Origin: Jaapia argillacea MUCL 33604
Lineage: Eukaryota > Basidiomycota > Agaricomycetes > Jaapiales > Jaapiaceae
Assembly: GCA_000697665.1 (NCBI GenBank)
Contig: KL197744.1
Span: 241,090 to 305,089 of the forward strand
Length of the DNA stretch: 64,000 nt
Direction: 5' to 3'
This document shows, one piece after another, positions 24,043-36,503 of the stretch. Both the position numbers and the translations under genes were made by a program. The notes beneath the pieces were generated by a model. It had not been told where the DNA came from, searched no databases, and worked only from the letters and a program-made list of their open reading frames with translations. The first letter of the stretch is position 1; each line of letters starts with the position of its first letter.

Positions 24043-25700
24043 GTGGCGAATGAGAAGGTGAATGGACATTTCTCCCAGAATCATAACAGATACACGATCT
24101 TGGATACCCTGGACTCTATCAGCGTATCCACACTCAGGAACTCAAGAACTCCTCCCTTGCGTATTCAAGTAGAACTCATCGGGAGAAACAAAACCGCCAC
24201 AACAGAAGCTCTAATCAACAGTGGAGCCACAGGAAACTTAATCAGTTATGAATATGCACTCAAGAAACAAATGCACCTCCAGAAACTAGCAAGGCCCATA
24301 CCTGTCCACAATGTCGACGACACAGAAAATACAAATGGAGAAATCAATCATTACGTAGAATTGGGCATCAGGATATATGGAAGAGAGGGAGGACGACACG
24401 AAGAGAGGAATAGCCTCTACGTAACCAACATCGGGCAAGGAGGGATGGAAACCAAACAACTGCAAGACATACCCGCTATCGCCAGCAGAACAGAAGGAAC
24501 TTGACTTGTTCCTGGAAGAACAACTACAAAAGAAATACATCCGACCCTCAAAATCCCCACTGTTGTCACCATTCTTCTTCGTAAAAAAGAAGGATGGGAA
24601 ACTCCGGCCAACTCAAGACTACCGATACCTGAACTCCCAAACAATCAAGAATGCATACCCAATTCCACTAATATCCAAACTGGTAGATAAATTGAAAGGA
24701 GCAAAGGTCTACTCCAAGTTAGATCTGAGATGGGGATACAATAATGTCAGGATCAAAGAAGGGGATGAATGGAAGGCCGCATTGAAAACCAATCGAGGAT
24801 TATTCGAACCCAGAGTTATGTTCTTCGGACTCACAAACTCCCCAGCAACGTTCCAGACCATGATGAACAAACTATTCAAGGAACTCATCGACGAAGGCCA
24901 CGTTGTTGTATATCTCGATGACATCCTGATATTTACCAAAGACCTGACCCATCACTGACAAATCCTGCACCGCGTTATGAAGATTTTACAGGACAACGAC
25001 CTATACCTGAAACCAGAAAAATGCACATTCGAGGTACCAAGAATCGAATACCTAGGGTTGATCGTATCCCACAATCTAGTCGAGATGGACCCAATCAAGG
25101 TGGCAGGAATCACAGAATGGCCGGAACCAAAGAAGGTCAAAGAAGTCCAATCATTCCTAGGATTCTGCAACTTCTATCAACGTTTCATCAAGGACTTCTC
25201 AAAAATCGTGAAACCACTATTCGAACTGACCAAGAAAGATCACGAATGGAGATGGACGGCCAAATGTCAAGAATCCTTCGACACCTTAAAACAGGCATTC
25301 ACGTCATCTCTGACACTAGTCATGCCGGACACCACCAAAGAATTCCAAATAGAATGCGACACATCCGATTACACAATGGGAGCCGTGCTAACACAGAAGG
25401 AATCCGACGGCAAATGGCACCCAGTCGCTTACCTATCCAAATCATTAACTGACGCCGAACGAAACTACGACATCTACGACAAAGAACTGTTAGCGATAAT
25501 CTGGGCATTAGAGGCATGGCGACACTATCTAGAAGGATGTACACATCCCATTCAGATATACACCGATCACAAGAACCTTGAGTACTTCCGAAATGCGTAA
25601 AAACTGAGCCAAAGACAGGCTCGATGGGCCCAATTCCTGACGAGATTTGACTTCAATTTAATCCACAAACCGGGGAAGACAAACAAATCTGACGGTCTTT
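24043..25700 (+). other. Protease and reverse transcriptase/RNase H region of element E
   Basis: The stretch 24043-24504 encodes the aspartic protease motif (NSGATGNLISYEY here). Stretches 24506-24958 and 24977-25600 encode the polymerase, with YLDDIL, FLGFCNFYQRF and the RNase H part ([29 protein letters not shown]). The region is a broken fossil. Confidence 0.85.
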
Positions 25701-25726
25701 CGAGACAACAAGACCATAAGGAGGGG

Positions 25727-27535
25727 GTGGATACAGACAATTCGGACAGAATACTTTTAGGACCCCATCTGTTCGCAAAAACAATCAACCTCACAGGTCG
25801 AGGAAACACTTCAACCCACTCCCCCATACTGGCACGACAGGTTCGAATCGCCATCAAGGCAGCAGTCACAACACTAGAAGGCGATTTAGGACTCAAAGAG
25901 GAAATTCAGAACCATACAGAACTCGACGAATCGGTAGCAAACGCCTTAGACATCATAAAGAAGCAAGGGCCATGATCCCTGAAGAAGGGATTAGAAGAAT
26001 GGAACCAGGAAGATGGATTGATTCTCTACTGAGGAAAGATCTATGTTCCTAAAGACATGGAACTACAACGCAAGGTAGTCAAATCCTGTCACGACCCAAT
26101 CCTGATGGGGCATCCCGGGAGATATAAGACGTTGGAAATAGTACAAAGGGACTATTGGTGGCCAGGAATGTCCATCTTCGTGTGGAATTACGTAGATGGA
26201 TGCGCCATTTGCCAGTTGACCAAACCAAATACAAACCCCACTCAGGAACCACTACACCCAACAGAAATCCCGACACGCCCCTGGCAGATCGTAACTCAAG
26301 ACTTTATCACAGGACTACCAGAAGCTGATGGTTACGATGCAATCCATGTCATAACAGACCGATATATCAAAACCATTGTCGCCACACCCTGCAATAAAAC
26401 TATTGATGCTGACGGAACAGCCAAAATTCTAATGGAAGGACCATTCAGACGTTACGGATTACCTGATAAGATCATATCAGATCGAGGACCGCAATTCGTG
26501 TCGCAAGTGTTCCAAGCCATTCTAGAACAACTCGACATCAAACCAGCACTCAGCACAGGGTTTCATCCAGAAACAGATGGAGCCACAGAGATAGTAAACC
26601 GAGAACTGGAAATTTACTTCCAAGCCTACTGCAACCACGCCCAAAACAACTGGCCATCGCTACTCTACACAGCGGAATTAACCCACAATACATGAATCCA
26701 CTCCACCACCAAACAGACACCATTCGAGCTCATGCACAGCTATCACGCCAAAACCTCTGGATCATTTAGATCGGTACCAGACATACCAACGGCAGATCAA
26801 CATCTAGAAGAATTAAAGAAGGCTCGACAAGAAGCGGAAGCCTGTCTACGTATTGCAGCTGAAACAATGAAGAAGCAACATGACACCTACAGAATTAAAG
26901 GACCGAACTTCACAGTAGGGGACAGAGTTTGGCTAGAAGGAAGGAACGTCAAGACAGAATACCCTAGTGCCAAACTATCTCCCAAACGACATGGACCCTT
27001 TCCAATCAAAGCAATCATTGGATCTGGTGCCTACAAGTTGACATTACCAAAGAAATGGAGAATCCACCCAGTATTCCATGCAGGATTACTCACACCATAT
27101 CGAGAAACTGAGGAATATGGAGTCAACTTCCCACAACCACCTCCAGACCTAGTAGAAGGCGAGGAGGAATACGAAGTAGAAGAAGTGGTCAAGTCAAAGT
27201 TTGTTGGCAAGACGAAGAAAATCAAATACCTTGTCAAATGGAAGGGTTATCCTGATTCAGAAAATACTTGGGAAGACATCGGCAACCTACGTAATTCAGC
27301 TGAATTGGTCAAATCATTCCATCAGAAGAATCCAAAGGCGCCGAAACCATTGCAAATCGCACTTGCACTACTCAAAATACCAGAAGAACGATGGACATGT
27401 TTCTGGATCAACCAAGAAGTAGAGAGGACAACACAAGAGAATTACCTCCACATACCCGAAGTATTGACAAAACACCCGAACCCAGAACGAATAAAGGCAC
27501 ATCTGGCTAGGCTGCAAAAATACATTCCTCAACGA
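25727..27535 (+). other. Integrase and chromodomain region of element E
   Basis: Stretches 25727-25975 and 26057-26695 encode the integrase zinc-binding module and DD(35)E-type core (QDFITGLPEADGYDAIHV, SDRGPQFVS, HPETDGATE). From 26732 come the linker and a chromodomain (KYLVKWKGYPDSENTWED). At 27536 the sequence switches to host-derived DNA. Confidence 0.9.
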
Positions 27536-27582
27536 TGCTATTATTTGGTGGCTGAAACATATTCCTGTGAGTGGTTTGTTAG
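27536..27582 (+). repeat. Host target sequence duplicated inside element E
   Basis: These 47 bases repeat the host sequence that ends at 21519, left of element E, including the target duplicate GTTAG. One mismatch was seen. The copy sits immediately left of the right LTR, so both LTRs have the same host sequence on their left. Confidence 0.9.
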
Positions 27583-28144
27583 TGTTGTGAACACGTCCGG
27601 ACTTGTATATTTTCTTATCTTTCTCATTCATTTATCGGACTTCCTTCGCTCTGGTATCATTTCCCTTGTCTATGATACTTAGCCTCATTTCATCTTATCT
27701 TATCTCATCTTATCCTGGGCACTATCTTATCTCCGATCTCGTACTATTATTAGCGCACAATGACTCATCACATGCAGCCTCATCATTGTCCTCTATCCCA
27801 TTGTTCCGTCTTCCTTGTTCTGTCCCCATTTGTTCAGTATCATTGTCCCGAACCTTAACTCACTCACCATTATCTCTAGACATTGTCTCGTTTGTCATTG
27901 TCCATAGTACATTGTTTGATACTCCATTGTTCCCGTAGTATATAAGAACAACTAGCTACTCTGTATTTGCTAGCTTGTCCACTTGAACAATACAGTGCTT
28001 TAGTTGTACCCTTCAACCAGTTTGCTCATCCTCATCATCCTCTACTGCCTCAAGATCGTAGCCTGAGTACTCGTTAGCAAGAATACCTGGAAGACTTACA
28101 AGCCTTATTCGCTACCTTACGCTAACACTAAGGCGCTCATAACA
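27583..28144 (+). repeat. 3' LTR of element E
   Basis: This 562-bp partner of 21520-22081 is followed by GTTAG at 28145-28149. Confidence 0.95.
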
Positions 28145-28693
28145 GTTAGTTATGTGGAGGGAAGGGGAGGGGGAGAGAGAGGAGGGATGGGGGAGGAACA
28201 GGGATGGACTGATGATCTTAACCTCTGGTTTTGTCCTTGCAACTCCCACAACGAACTCTGTCAATTTATTGATCCACTCTACATTCTCATATGCTGAAGC
28301 AGCTAGAACCAATGTCATCAGATATCTGAGTATAATGAAAGGGAACAGGAAAGACATACCACTCCCAGAAATCAACAGCCCCTTATACCCACTCAACATC
28401 TCTTCATCCAGATACTCTCCTTTCACAACATCAATAGCTTCAAGCACCCACTCCTCCTCTCCTTCTCCCTCTGCCTTCCTCACCTCAACAACAGGTGAAG
28501 CAGGCATCAAAATGCCTTTCCTAATAGGCAAAGTACGGGTATCCAACTCTGCCACCAACTCTTCAATCCCAACTTTTGCCACTACACATTCATGAATGTA
28601 AGGAGCTACAACAGTTTGCTGCCCACAATGTTTGTATGCTGCAGTGAAGATGGGTCTGGTGTGGGTGTCAGCTGGGGCGTGGATGATGGGTCT

Positions 28694-29107
28694 TGTTAAA
28701 GTTGTTACTTCAACTAAGTACTGAAGTCAAGACGGTGTACTTCTCTGATGGTACTTAGGTTGCAACATAGAGTGAGGCGGTATGAGGATGATTAAGAGAG
28801 GAAACCAAATAGGGATCAAGTCAGACTTTGTAGGAATGCAAGTAAAGACTTGTATTGACAAAGTGAACAAGATGGGGGATATTAGCGAGTACAGGCAGGT
28901 ATATATACCAGATAGAAGCGTAGTCTGTAGTAACAATGAGTAAGTCTGTAGTAATGATGAGTTAGTAGGGAGTCAAGGTGAGTCAAAAGAGATAGGAGTC
29001 TGTAGTCTGTAGTCCATAGTTAGATGATGAAGCGAAGTAAAGTGAAGAAGCAAAGTAAAGTGAAGTCAGAAGTGAAAATAGTTCTTGACGAAGCGTGGTT
29101 TATAACA
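28694..29107 (-). repeat. 3' LTR of element D
   Basis: The repeat is 414 bp with TG...CA ends. On the minus strand it has a TATA-like TATATA box near 28905-28915, followed about 33 bases later by ATCTTGTTCA, which matches the primer site of this family. It contains AGTAATGATGAG-type short repeats. Confidence 0.9.
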
Positions 29108-29118
29108 CTATCCCCTTT

Positions 29119-30237
29119 CTAAGCCCAGTATTTCTCCTGAAATGCGAGTTGTTGGGATCCAGTGAATTTGTTCCATTCGTCCCAAGAAGGTCCCGGGAAT
29201 TCTGCAAGTTTGGCCACCTTGTCGACTTTGGGTTTAGCATTATTAGTCGGAAGGGGGCCATTGAAGTCAACGGTTTGAGGAATATAGAGGTCTTGATTTG
29301 GCGGGGGAGGAGCTCGTCTATAAACGAGGGCAATCTGTGGCCAATCTCGCCTGGCACTTGTATTGAGGTGTTGTTCTCGTTGTCTTGCCCAAGACATCCA
29401 CAATTCTAGTGCTGCCTGGACTCCTTGACGAGCTTGAGTTTCTTGTTGGTCAAGGAACGTCAAGTGTTTGGTGTAGGTGTTTGCCAATGTCATATTGGGG
29501 CCCCTTGTGATGTATTTTGTTAAGGGGGGAGGTGGCCATGTGAAGGCTGGGCCAACCTCTGGTTCAACATAGGCTGGGACAACAGTTGGAGGTGTCCAGG
29601 GACGAGGTGGGGGTGTCGGAACATGAATGGGGGATCGAGCTGGAGTGGGGACCGAAGGAAGTGGCTGTGGGTTTCGAATGTAATCAGGAGTTTTGGGATG
29701 ATAGGAGGGACTAGGAGAAGGTGGTGTGGTAGGGAAATGGGGTTTTTTGGTAGTTCATCGTTGGTAGGGACAGGATCTAGGGGCGCAAGGTTGGGGGCAA
29801 TCCTTTTTCTCATGCCCAAACTTGTTGCAATTCCAACATCTGATTGATGGAACGTGACCTGATCGACGAATAAGTGGGGGAGAGGGCGATGGTGATTTGT
29901 GATTATTTATGGTGTTTCCCCATACATTGTACGAGGCACGAAATTTGGCACCGAGCCATAGATTGTTGGGAGTCGGTGGTTCGGTGAGAGGTGTGGATGG
30001 TGACGTGGTGATGGGGGTTGGAATACGAGGAGGGAAAGGAGTTGGGATACGAGGAGAGAGTGGTTCTCTTTTTACTTCTTCTGGGGGGTTGTAATAGATA
30101 CTGTCGAAGACATCGTTATCTTCTTTGCAGGAAGACCCGTAGGTGGGGAGTGAGGTTGTGACTGAGAGGAGGGATGGAAGCGACGAGACGAGGGGAGATT
30201 CGCCATTGCAGCCGTTGTCAGAGTAGTTAGAAGACAT
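29119..30237 (-). other. Post-integrase region of element D with a zinc-knuckle open frame
   Basis: A minus-strand frame from the ATG at 30237 to the stop at 29755 (about 160 codons) starts just downstream of the pol stop (30326-30324). Its peptide is Ser/Pro-rich and ends with a CCHC knuckle (CWNCNKFGHEKKDC). Further open stretches follow at 29819-29520 and 29493-29119; the last ends in a Trp-rich tail (SWDEWNKF, then EKYWA). Its place after pol is where some Ty3 elements carry an extra gene. The function is unknown; a second nucleic-acid-binding protein is only a guess. Confidence 0.55.
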
Positions 30238-30323
30238 GTTTAGTGCAGATGGGTGAACTGGAGGGGTCAAAAGTACAGATGTTTCAATAAAATGGTGGAA
30301 TGCTGTTGAATGAAGTTCAGGAA

Positions 30324-31968
30324 TCAAGTTCTTATACTCCTAGGATTGGGATTTTGCGGTAAAAATTCTGGGAATGTAGGGAAGCATTGCCTTGCGGCAC
30401 GGTTTGCTTCCATGTTGATCCATGTGCGAGTCCACTGTTCTTCTGGTACTTTCAATGCCGCAAGTCGAATGGAGGCTGGACGAGGTGATTTGGGGTTCTT
30501 CTTGTGGAATTCTTCAATATACTCTGAGGCGTGGTGTAGACTCCCAATTGGTTCCCAAGTATTGTTGGATTCTGGATAGCCTTTCCATTTGACCAAATAT
30601 TTGACATTCTTTTTGGTCTTCTGATTTGTGTATTTCGAGTTAATGATTTCTTCAACTTCAAATTCTTCTTCTCCTTCAATTAGATCTGGAGTGGTTTGGT
30701 GAAGTTGGGTCCATGTGCATGGGTTTCGATGTATGGGGTGAGAAGTCCTGCATGAAACACTGGGTGGATTCTCCATTTCTTTGGTAGTTTCAGTTGATAT
30801 GTTCTGGGGGCTATGATAGCCTCGATTTCGAAGGGTCCATGGCGTTTAGGTGATAGTTTGGCAGAAGGGTATTTGGTTCGAACATTCGTTCCTTCTAGCC
30901 AAACATAATCCCCTTTCGAGAATTGGGGTCCCTTCTCTCCATACTTGTCGTGTTGTTTCTTCATAGCTTCGGCAGCTATGATGAGGCATGCTTCAGCCTC
31001 TTTCCTTGCTTCTCGGAGTTGTTCTAATCGCCTGCTCAGGGAACATCTGGTGCTGGTTTCAGAGATGGGGCTATGTTTGGTATGAACCCATGCATTAGTT
31101 CAAATGGGGTCTTCTTGGTGACCGAGTGTACTCGTGTGTTATGAGCGAGTTCTGCAATTGGTAGAAGCGATGGCCAGTTGTTCTGATTTCGATTACAGAA
31201 TGTTCGAAGATAGACTTCTGTTTCTTGATTGATTCTTTCCGTAGCTCCATCAGTCTGTGGGTGGAAGGCTGTACTGAGTGCTGATCGTACTCCGAATCGA
31301 TTGAGAAGGGTTTTGAGTACTGCTGATGTGAAATGGGGTCCTCTGTCAGATATTAATTTGTCCGGGAATCCATAATGCCGAAAGGCATTGTTATAGAGAA
31401 TTTCTGCAGTGCCTTCAGAGTCTACTGTTTTGTGGCAGGGCGTGATGATGGCAGTTTTAGTGGATGTGTCCATGGCTATGTGGATAGCATCATATCTGTT
31501 GGTTTCTGGTAATCCGGTGAGGAAATCGTTCGTAACCGTTCTGAAAGGTCGTTCTGGAATTTCGGTCGGATGAAGTGGTTCATTGGTTGGATGTGTTTTG
31601 GGTTTCATTGATTGACAGATAGTGCATCCATCGACGTATTCTTTGATAAAGATCGACATTCCAGGCCACCAATAGTCCCTTTGCACAATCTCCAAGGTTT
31701 TATATCTTCCTGGATGTCCTCTGATTGGTGGGTCGTGACATGATTGAACGATTTTTCTTCGTAGGTCATGATTTTTTGGAACGTAGATCTTTCCTCGGTA
31801 AAGGATTAATCCGTCTTCCAAATTCCATTCCTCTAATCCTTTACTTAAGGATCGAGGTCCCTGTTTTTTGATGACTTGGATCGCTGTTGATACTTCGTCA
31901 TCCAGTTCCATACTTTTCTGGATTTCTTCTTTTAGCTCCTGATCTGCAGTAAGCGTCATATGAGTCAT
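30324..31968 (-). other. Integrase and chromodomain region of element D
   Basis: The stretch 31968-31036 encodes a long part of the integrase. It has the zinc-binding part (SCHDP, GHPGRYK, CTICQ), the core motifs TNDFLTGLPE, SDRGPHFTS and HPQTDGATER, and the conserved HNTRVHS. The stretch 30964-30324 encodes the linker and a chromodomain (VKYLVKWKGYPESNNTWE). The sequence is clearly more distant from A and B than those are from each other. Confidence 0.9.
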
Positions 31969-32031
31969 TGCTTGTCGAATGCTGATTCAAATTTGTCAAG
32001 TAACAGATGGATTTTCGGTTGTGGCGTCTTC

Positions 32032-33567
32032 TCATCCCACAGGAGAGGTGCAAAACAAGGATTTTGCGTTGAGTGATTTTGAGAAAAGTTGGGGTCCTAA
32101 AAGTATGCAATTTTTGTTGTCGGTTTCTACCCCCTCTTTATGGTCGATATGTCTCGAGAGACCATCTGATTTTTTTGTTTTTCCAGGCTTGTGGATCAAC
32201 AAGAAGTTGAATCGAGTCAAAAACTGGGCCCATCTAGCTTGCCGTCTGCTGAGCTTTTGGGCGGTTGTGAAATATTCCAGATTTCGATGATCTGTATAGA
32301 CCTCGATAGTATGCTTGCATCCTTCCAGGTAGTGATGCCATGCGTCCATGGCTCGTATGGTGGCGAGGACTTCTTTGTCGTAAATATCGTAGTTTCGTTC
32401 AGCGTCGGATAGTGATTTCGACAAGTAAGCCACAGGATGGTACTTGTTATCCGATTCCAGCTGTGTTAGAACGGCTCCTGTAGCGTAATCCAATGCATCG
32501 CATTCAATGCAGAATGGTTTGTCGGGATCGGGCATGACCAATGTCGGAGAGGAAGTAAATGAAGTTTTCAACTGTTGAAATGCGGTGTCGCATTTGGCCA
32601 TCCATTCCCAAGAGTGATCCTTTTTTGTGAGTTCAAACAATGGTCGTGTGATTTTTGAAAAGTCTTTGATAAATCGATGATAAAAATTGCAGAATCCGAC
32701 AAAGGATTGAACTTCCTTGACCGTTTTTGGTGTGGGCCAATCAAGGATTCCAGAGACCTTGACAGGATCCATCTCCACAAGGCTGTGAGAGACAATTACC
32801 CCAAGGTATTCGACTTTTGATGTTTCAAAAGTACATTTCTTGGGTTTGAGGAAAAGGTTGTTTTCTTCCAAAATATGGAGGACTTGGTGCATTATTTTCC
32901 TATGTTCCTCCAGCGTGTCTGTAAAGATGAGGATGTCGTCTAGATAGACAATGACAACTCCTTGGTCAATAAGGTCTTTGAACAGTTCGTTCATCATGGT
33001 TTGGAAGGTGGCTGGTGAGTTGGTAAGACCAAAGAACATGACCATAGGTTTGAATAGTCCGCAATTCGTTTTGAACACTGCTTTCCATTGATCCCCGTCC
33101 TTGATTCGAACGTTGTTGTATCCCCATCGTAGATCTAGTTTCGGATAAACTTTAGCGTTTTTGAGTTTATTGATTAACTTGGATATAAGGGGGATAGGAT
33201 AATCGTTTTTGATGGTTTGTGAGTTTAGATAACGATAATCCTGTGTAGGACGAAGTTTTCCATCTTTCTTGTCAACAAAGAAGAATGGTGAGGAGAGTGG
33301 GGATTTTGAAGGATGAATGTATCCTTTTCGTAATTGTTCTTCCAGGAACGCATCAAGTTCTTTTTGTTCCGTGGGGGATAATGAATAGGTTTTGCAGTTG
33401 TGAGGCTTCCAATCCTCTTTGAGTTCTATCCCATGATCCCAAATTCTTTCTTTTGGGAATCGTTCTGAAGCCTTTTTCTCAAAGACTTTTCTATATTTCC
33501 GATATTCTGGTGGAACCATTTCTTCAAATGTCCTCTCCCCTCTCTTTTGGGCATCTTTCAATGCCAA
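32032..33567 (-). other. Reverse transcriptase and RNase H region of element D
   Basis: A 511-codon open stretch encodes a Ty3-type polymerase: [41 protein letters not shown], then RNase H (FCIECDALDYATGAVL, YDKEVLATIRAMDAWHHYLEG, YTDHRNLEYF). It is the best preserved polymerase segment in the window. Confidence 0.92.
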
Positions 33568-33828
33568 TTCGATTGATTTGTTCCCATGTGCTCAAACTCT
33601 TATCCCTGCAACGTGTTTAGCAGGGACTGGAGTTTTGTGTTGTTCCGATAGAGGAGTATAGTCAGGAATAATTGGCTCTATTGGGTCTGAATGACCTGTG
33701 ATGATTTGGTAGGTTCGAATTCCTTCGTGTTGCCATTCATTGACTATTTGGTCAATTGGATTTAGCGATTCCTATTGTTCTGTTGACCAAGAAGACGGGA
33801 TAGTCATCTTGGATGCTTTTCGTGATGC

Positions 33829-34420
33829 TCATCCTGTTTTTTTTGTAGTTTGTTGCAGTACGTAGGACGTATCATGGACCAATTTTGGAGTATACTCCTG
33901 GTCTGCAATGATGTAAGACGCCCTCTGTTTTGCTGTGTATAACACATGCACAGGTTTGGTTTCTCGAAGGGTAGTGGCGGGTCGATCAGATGGTTTTGCA
34001 TGAACAGTGCATAGGCCTTGTATGCGACAGGTGTTGGGGCAATGTGTAAACTTCAAGTTGAAGTTTTGCCACTTGACCTCCAGGTTATGTTCGTGTAACC
34101 AATCAGTCCCTAGGACTACATTTTCCTGTCCTAAGTCAGTAATGTAGAATCGGTTTGTTTCAATGTGGTGGGCATTTTTGGATCCCTTAATCCTCATGTC
34201 GAGTTCCACAAAATACTTGATTTTTCCGTCGCGGTTTTCTGTATCGTCAATGTTGTAAACTGGAATGGGTCGTTCCAATTTTTGGATGTTCATGCCATGT
34301 TTTTTGGCAAATCAAGTATTGATCAAATTTCCAGTGGCTCCGCTATCGAGCAGAGTTTTTGTTACAGCGCTTCAGTTCTTTCCAATGAGTTCCACTTCGA
34401 ATCGTAAGGAAGGAATTCCA
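33829..34420 (-). other. Protease region of element D
   Basis: The open stretch 34293-33829 encodes the downstream part of the aspartic protease (NVVLGTDWLHEHNLEVKW). The active-site homology (Asp-Ser-Gly type, with GATGNLI) lies just upstream near 34320-34360. The region is degenerate. Confidence 0.75.
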
Positions 34421-34541
34421 TTTTTCTTCAGAGTGGATACACAAATTGAGTTGGGAATGTCCATTTGTAATATAGCGTATCTATTGTCTGATGAAAGAAC
34501 CTTAGTTTGTGCCTTCACATCTGCTGTCGATGCTAGGTGCT

Positions 34542-36131
34542 TTAAAAACCCGATTTGGAGAACTCATCTTTCATAGCCATGAAAAGTTCTCCTTGGTCGT
34601 TTTCTGGGATCTGAGTGACCAACTCTTTGATTTGATCGATGATAGAACTAGGCTGTGTAGTTTCTTCATTTGTATCAGCCGTTCTGGCTCGAATGGACTT
34701 GCCCTTTTTCAAGGGACATTGTCCAGAGAAGTGACTGGGTTTGCAACAAAAGAAACATGCTCCTTTCTTTTGAAGTTCAAGTCGTTCTTCAGGAGTTAGT
34801 TTCTTGAATCGTTTTTTGGTTTTGGCCACATCAACATCCATAGGGACTCCTTGACTATAGTCCCTAGATGGAGCCCGCCAATTGGTTTGGAAGGCCGAAG
34901 GATAGATTGGTCCTTTTCCTTTTCCTTCATGCCAGGTTTTCTCTGCTGCTGCTGCTTCTCCCAGTAGTTTGAATTTGGTGGCCAGGTCTTGTAGGGAGGC
35001 CAAATTCTCTGGTGGTTCTGGTAGTTTAACGATTTGTTCGAGGATTTCCCATTTGAGTCCTCATTTGTAGGCTTCCATGAGTCCTATATTGTTAAACCCT
35101 GTATGCCTTGCTAATTCATTGAAGGCAGTGGTGAAGGAGTCAACCGAAAACCTTCCTTGTTTAAGGTTTTGGATTTGTGTGCAAGTGGATCGTCCTTTGT
35201 CAATTTCTGCAAAATCTTTTTCAAGAGTTTTGTAGAAATCCTTGACATTTAGGATTGACTCTGTATCCGGATCATACTTATTGACCCAATTCATTGCCCA
35301 AGATCTGGCGGGTCCTTCCTTCATGTAGGACAGGATGAAGGCAATTTTCGAGAATTCGGTAGGAAAGTCTTTCGGTTTAGCTGCAATGAATAGCTTGGTT
35401 TCCAAGATGAATTTAGCTGTCTTTTTCCTGTCCCCAGTGAAGGGAGTGGGAGGAGCTAATTGTGGTCCTTTTAAATCACCTGCCATATCGTTGTCTGAAT
35501 CCTCAGGCTGATTATCTGGGTTAGGGTTGGGAGATCCTCTAGGTGGATCAGGAGATGGGGATTGAGCTGGTGGTGGGCTATACAATTCGAAATGCTGAGG
35601 AATAGGTGTAACAATGGGTACACCAGTTGGGTACTGAGGACTTGGTTCCTGAATTTGTGGAACGGATGGCCCTGCTATTGGTGCAAATGCAGCAAACATT
35701 TGTGGTACTACTGGTGTTGGTGATCCCCCAAACGTAACAGGAGAGGGTGATGAAGTTTGTGGTACTTTGAGAGAGAGTGGGGTTGTAGCTTGTGACGTGC
35801 AGGAGGATTCACTGATTCCTCTTCTTTTCTTTTCCTTGGTGACTTGTGGAACTGAAGGACCTGGTTTTGCTAATTGACTAAGGTAGTCTTTTAGCTTGGG
35901 TAGATCCCTATGGGGTGGATATCTGTCTGCTGGTAAATACCGATATCCTGGTTTGTTTGGTCCTGTCCAAATAGCAATAGGTTTTCCATTAAGACATGGA
36001 GTGTCATAGATGGGATCATATGTGATTTCTTCTTCGTGTCCTGCTAGATCTTGGAGGACTTTGGTGAGAGAAGGAAGTGTCCAAAGGTCGGGGAGGGTAA
36101 GGAACCTACTGGATGGCGGTAGGTCTTCCAT
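34542..36131 (-). other. gag region of element D
   Basis: The stretch 36131-35061 encodes a Pro-rich N-terminal part and the gag core (FTGDRKKTAKFILETKLFI, SWAMNWV, QIQNLKQG). The stretch 35003-34542 continues with the CCHC knuckle CFFCCKPSHFSGQC. The ATG at 36131 is the likely gag start, some 370 bases after the LTR. Confidence 0.85.
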
Positions 36132-36503
36132 AGTGACGTGCAGAGGTTATCTCGTTAGAGATAACTGATTTTATAGGTTCTGAATGACGTATTCTTCCTC
36201 TAATCGTCATACTATTTTGCTAAGGGCGATGCAAAAATAGATGGCAATATTGAGATTGATGAAATGTGTAAAAGGGAGGATGAATATGTCATTTTTAACC
36301 AGGGATAGTCTGATTTTTTGGATGGTGGTCCAAAATAATAAATCAATGATGAAGTCGATGATGATGATGAGAAGACTGGCGAAGACTGGATGGATCGTAG
36401 TGTTGGACGGCGTGGTGGTAATCGCCTAACTTCTCTATAGCCTTCGTTAGATAACAAGGCTAGAGTAAGTTGCAAGGTAAGTAGGAGGGAGATCTTGTTC
36501 AAG
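36132..36503 (-). other. Leader and primer-binding site of element D
   Basis: This non-coding leader begins on the minus strand at 36503 with CTTGAACAAGATC. Ten of these bases (TGAACAAGAT) pair with ATCTTGTTCA in the LTR (36683-36674), about 34 bases after the TATATA box. The family uses a different primer sequence from A, B and E but the same geometry. Confidence 0.65.

Larger units (their letters stand above)
21520..28144 (+). mobile_element. Element E: Ty3/gypsy chromovirus of the B family, broken
   Basis: LTRs of 562 bp (21520-22081 and 27583-28144) are flanked by GTTAG (21515-21519 and 28145-28149). Internal parts run gag, protease, polymerase, integrase, chromodomain on the plus strand and match element B closely. 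The LTRs differ at about 21 sites (near 3.7 percent), mostly CpG-type transitions, so its age is similar to B. The coding part is broken in about half a dozen to ten places. Directly left of its right LTR lies a second copy of the host target sequence. The element sits in an intron of the dead amidotransferase gene. Confidence 0.95.

Noticed and set aside
28152-28595. 147-codon plus-strand open frame
   Set aside because: Antisense shadow of exons 1 and 2 of the dead amidotransferase gene.
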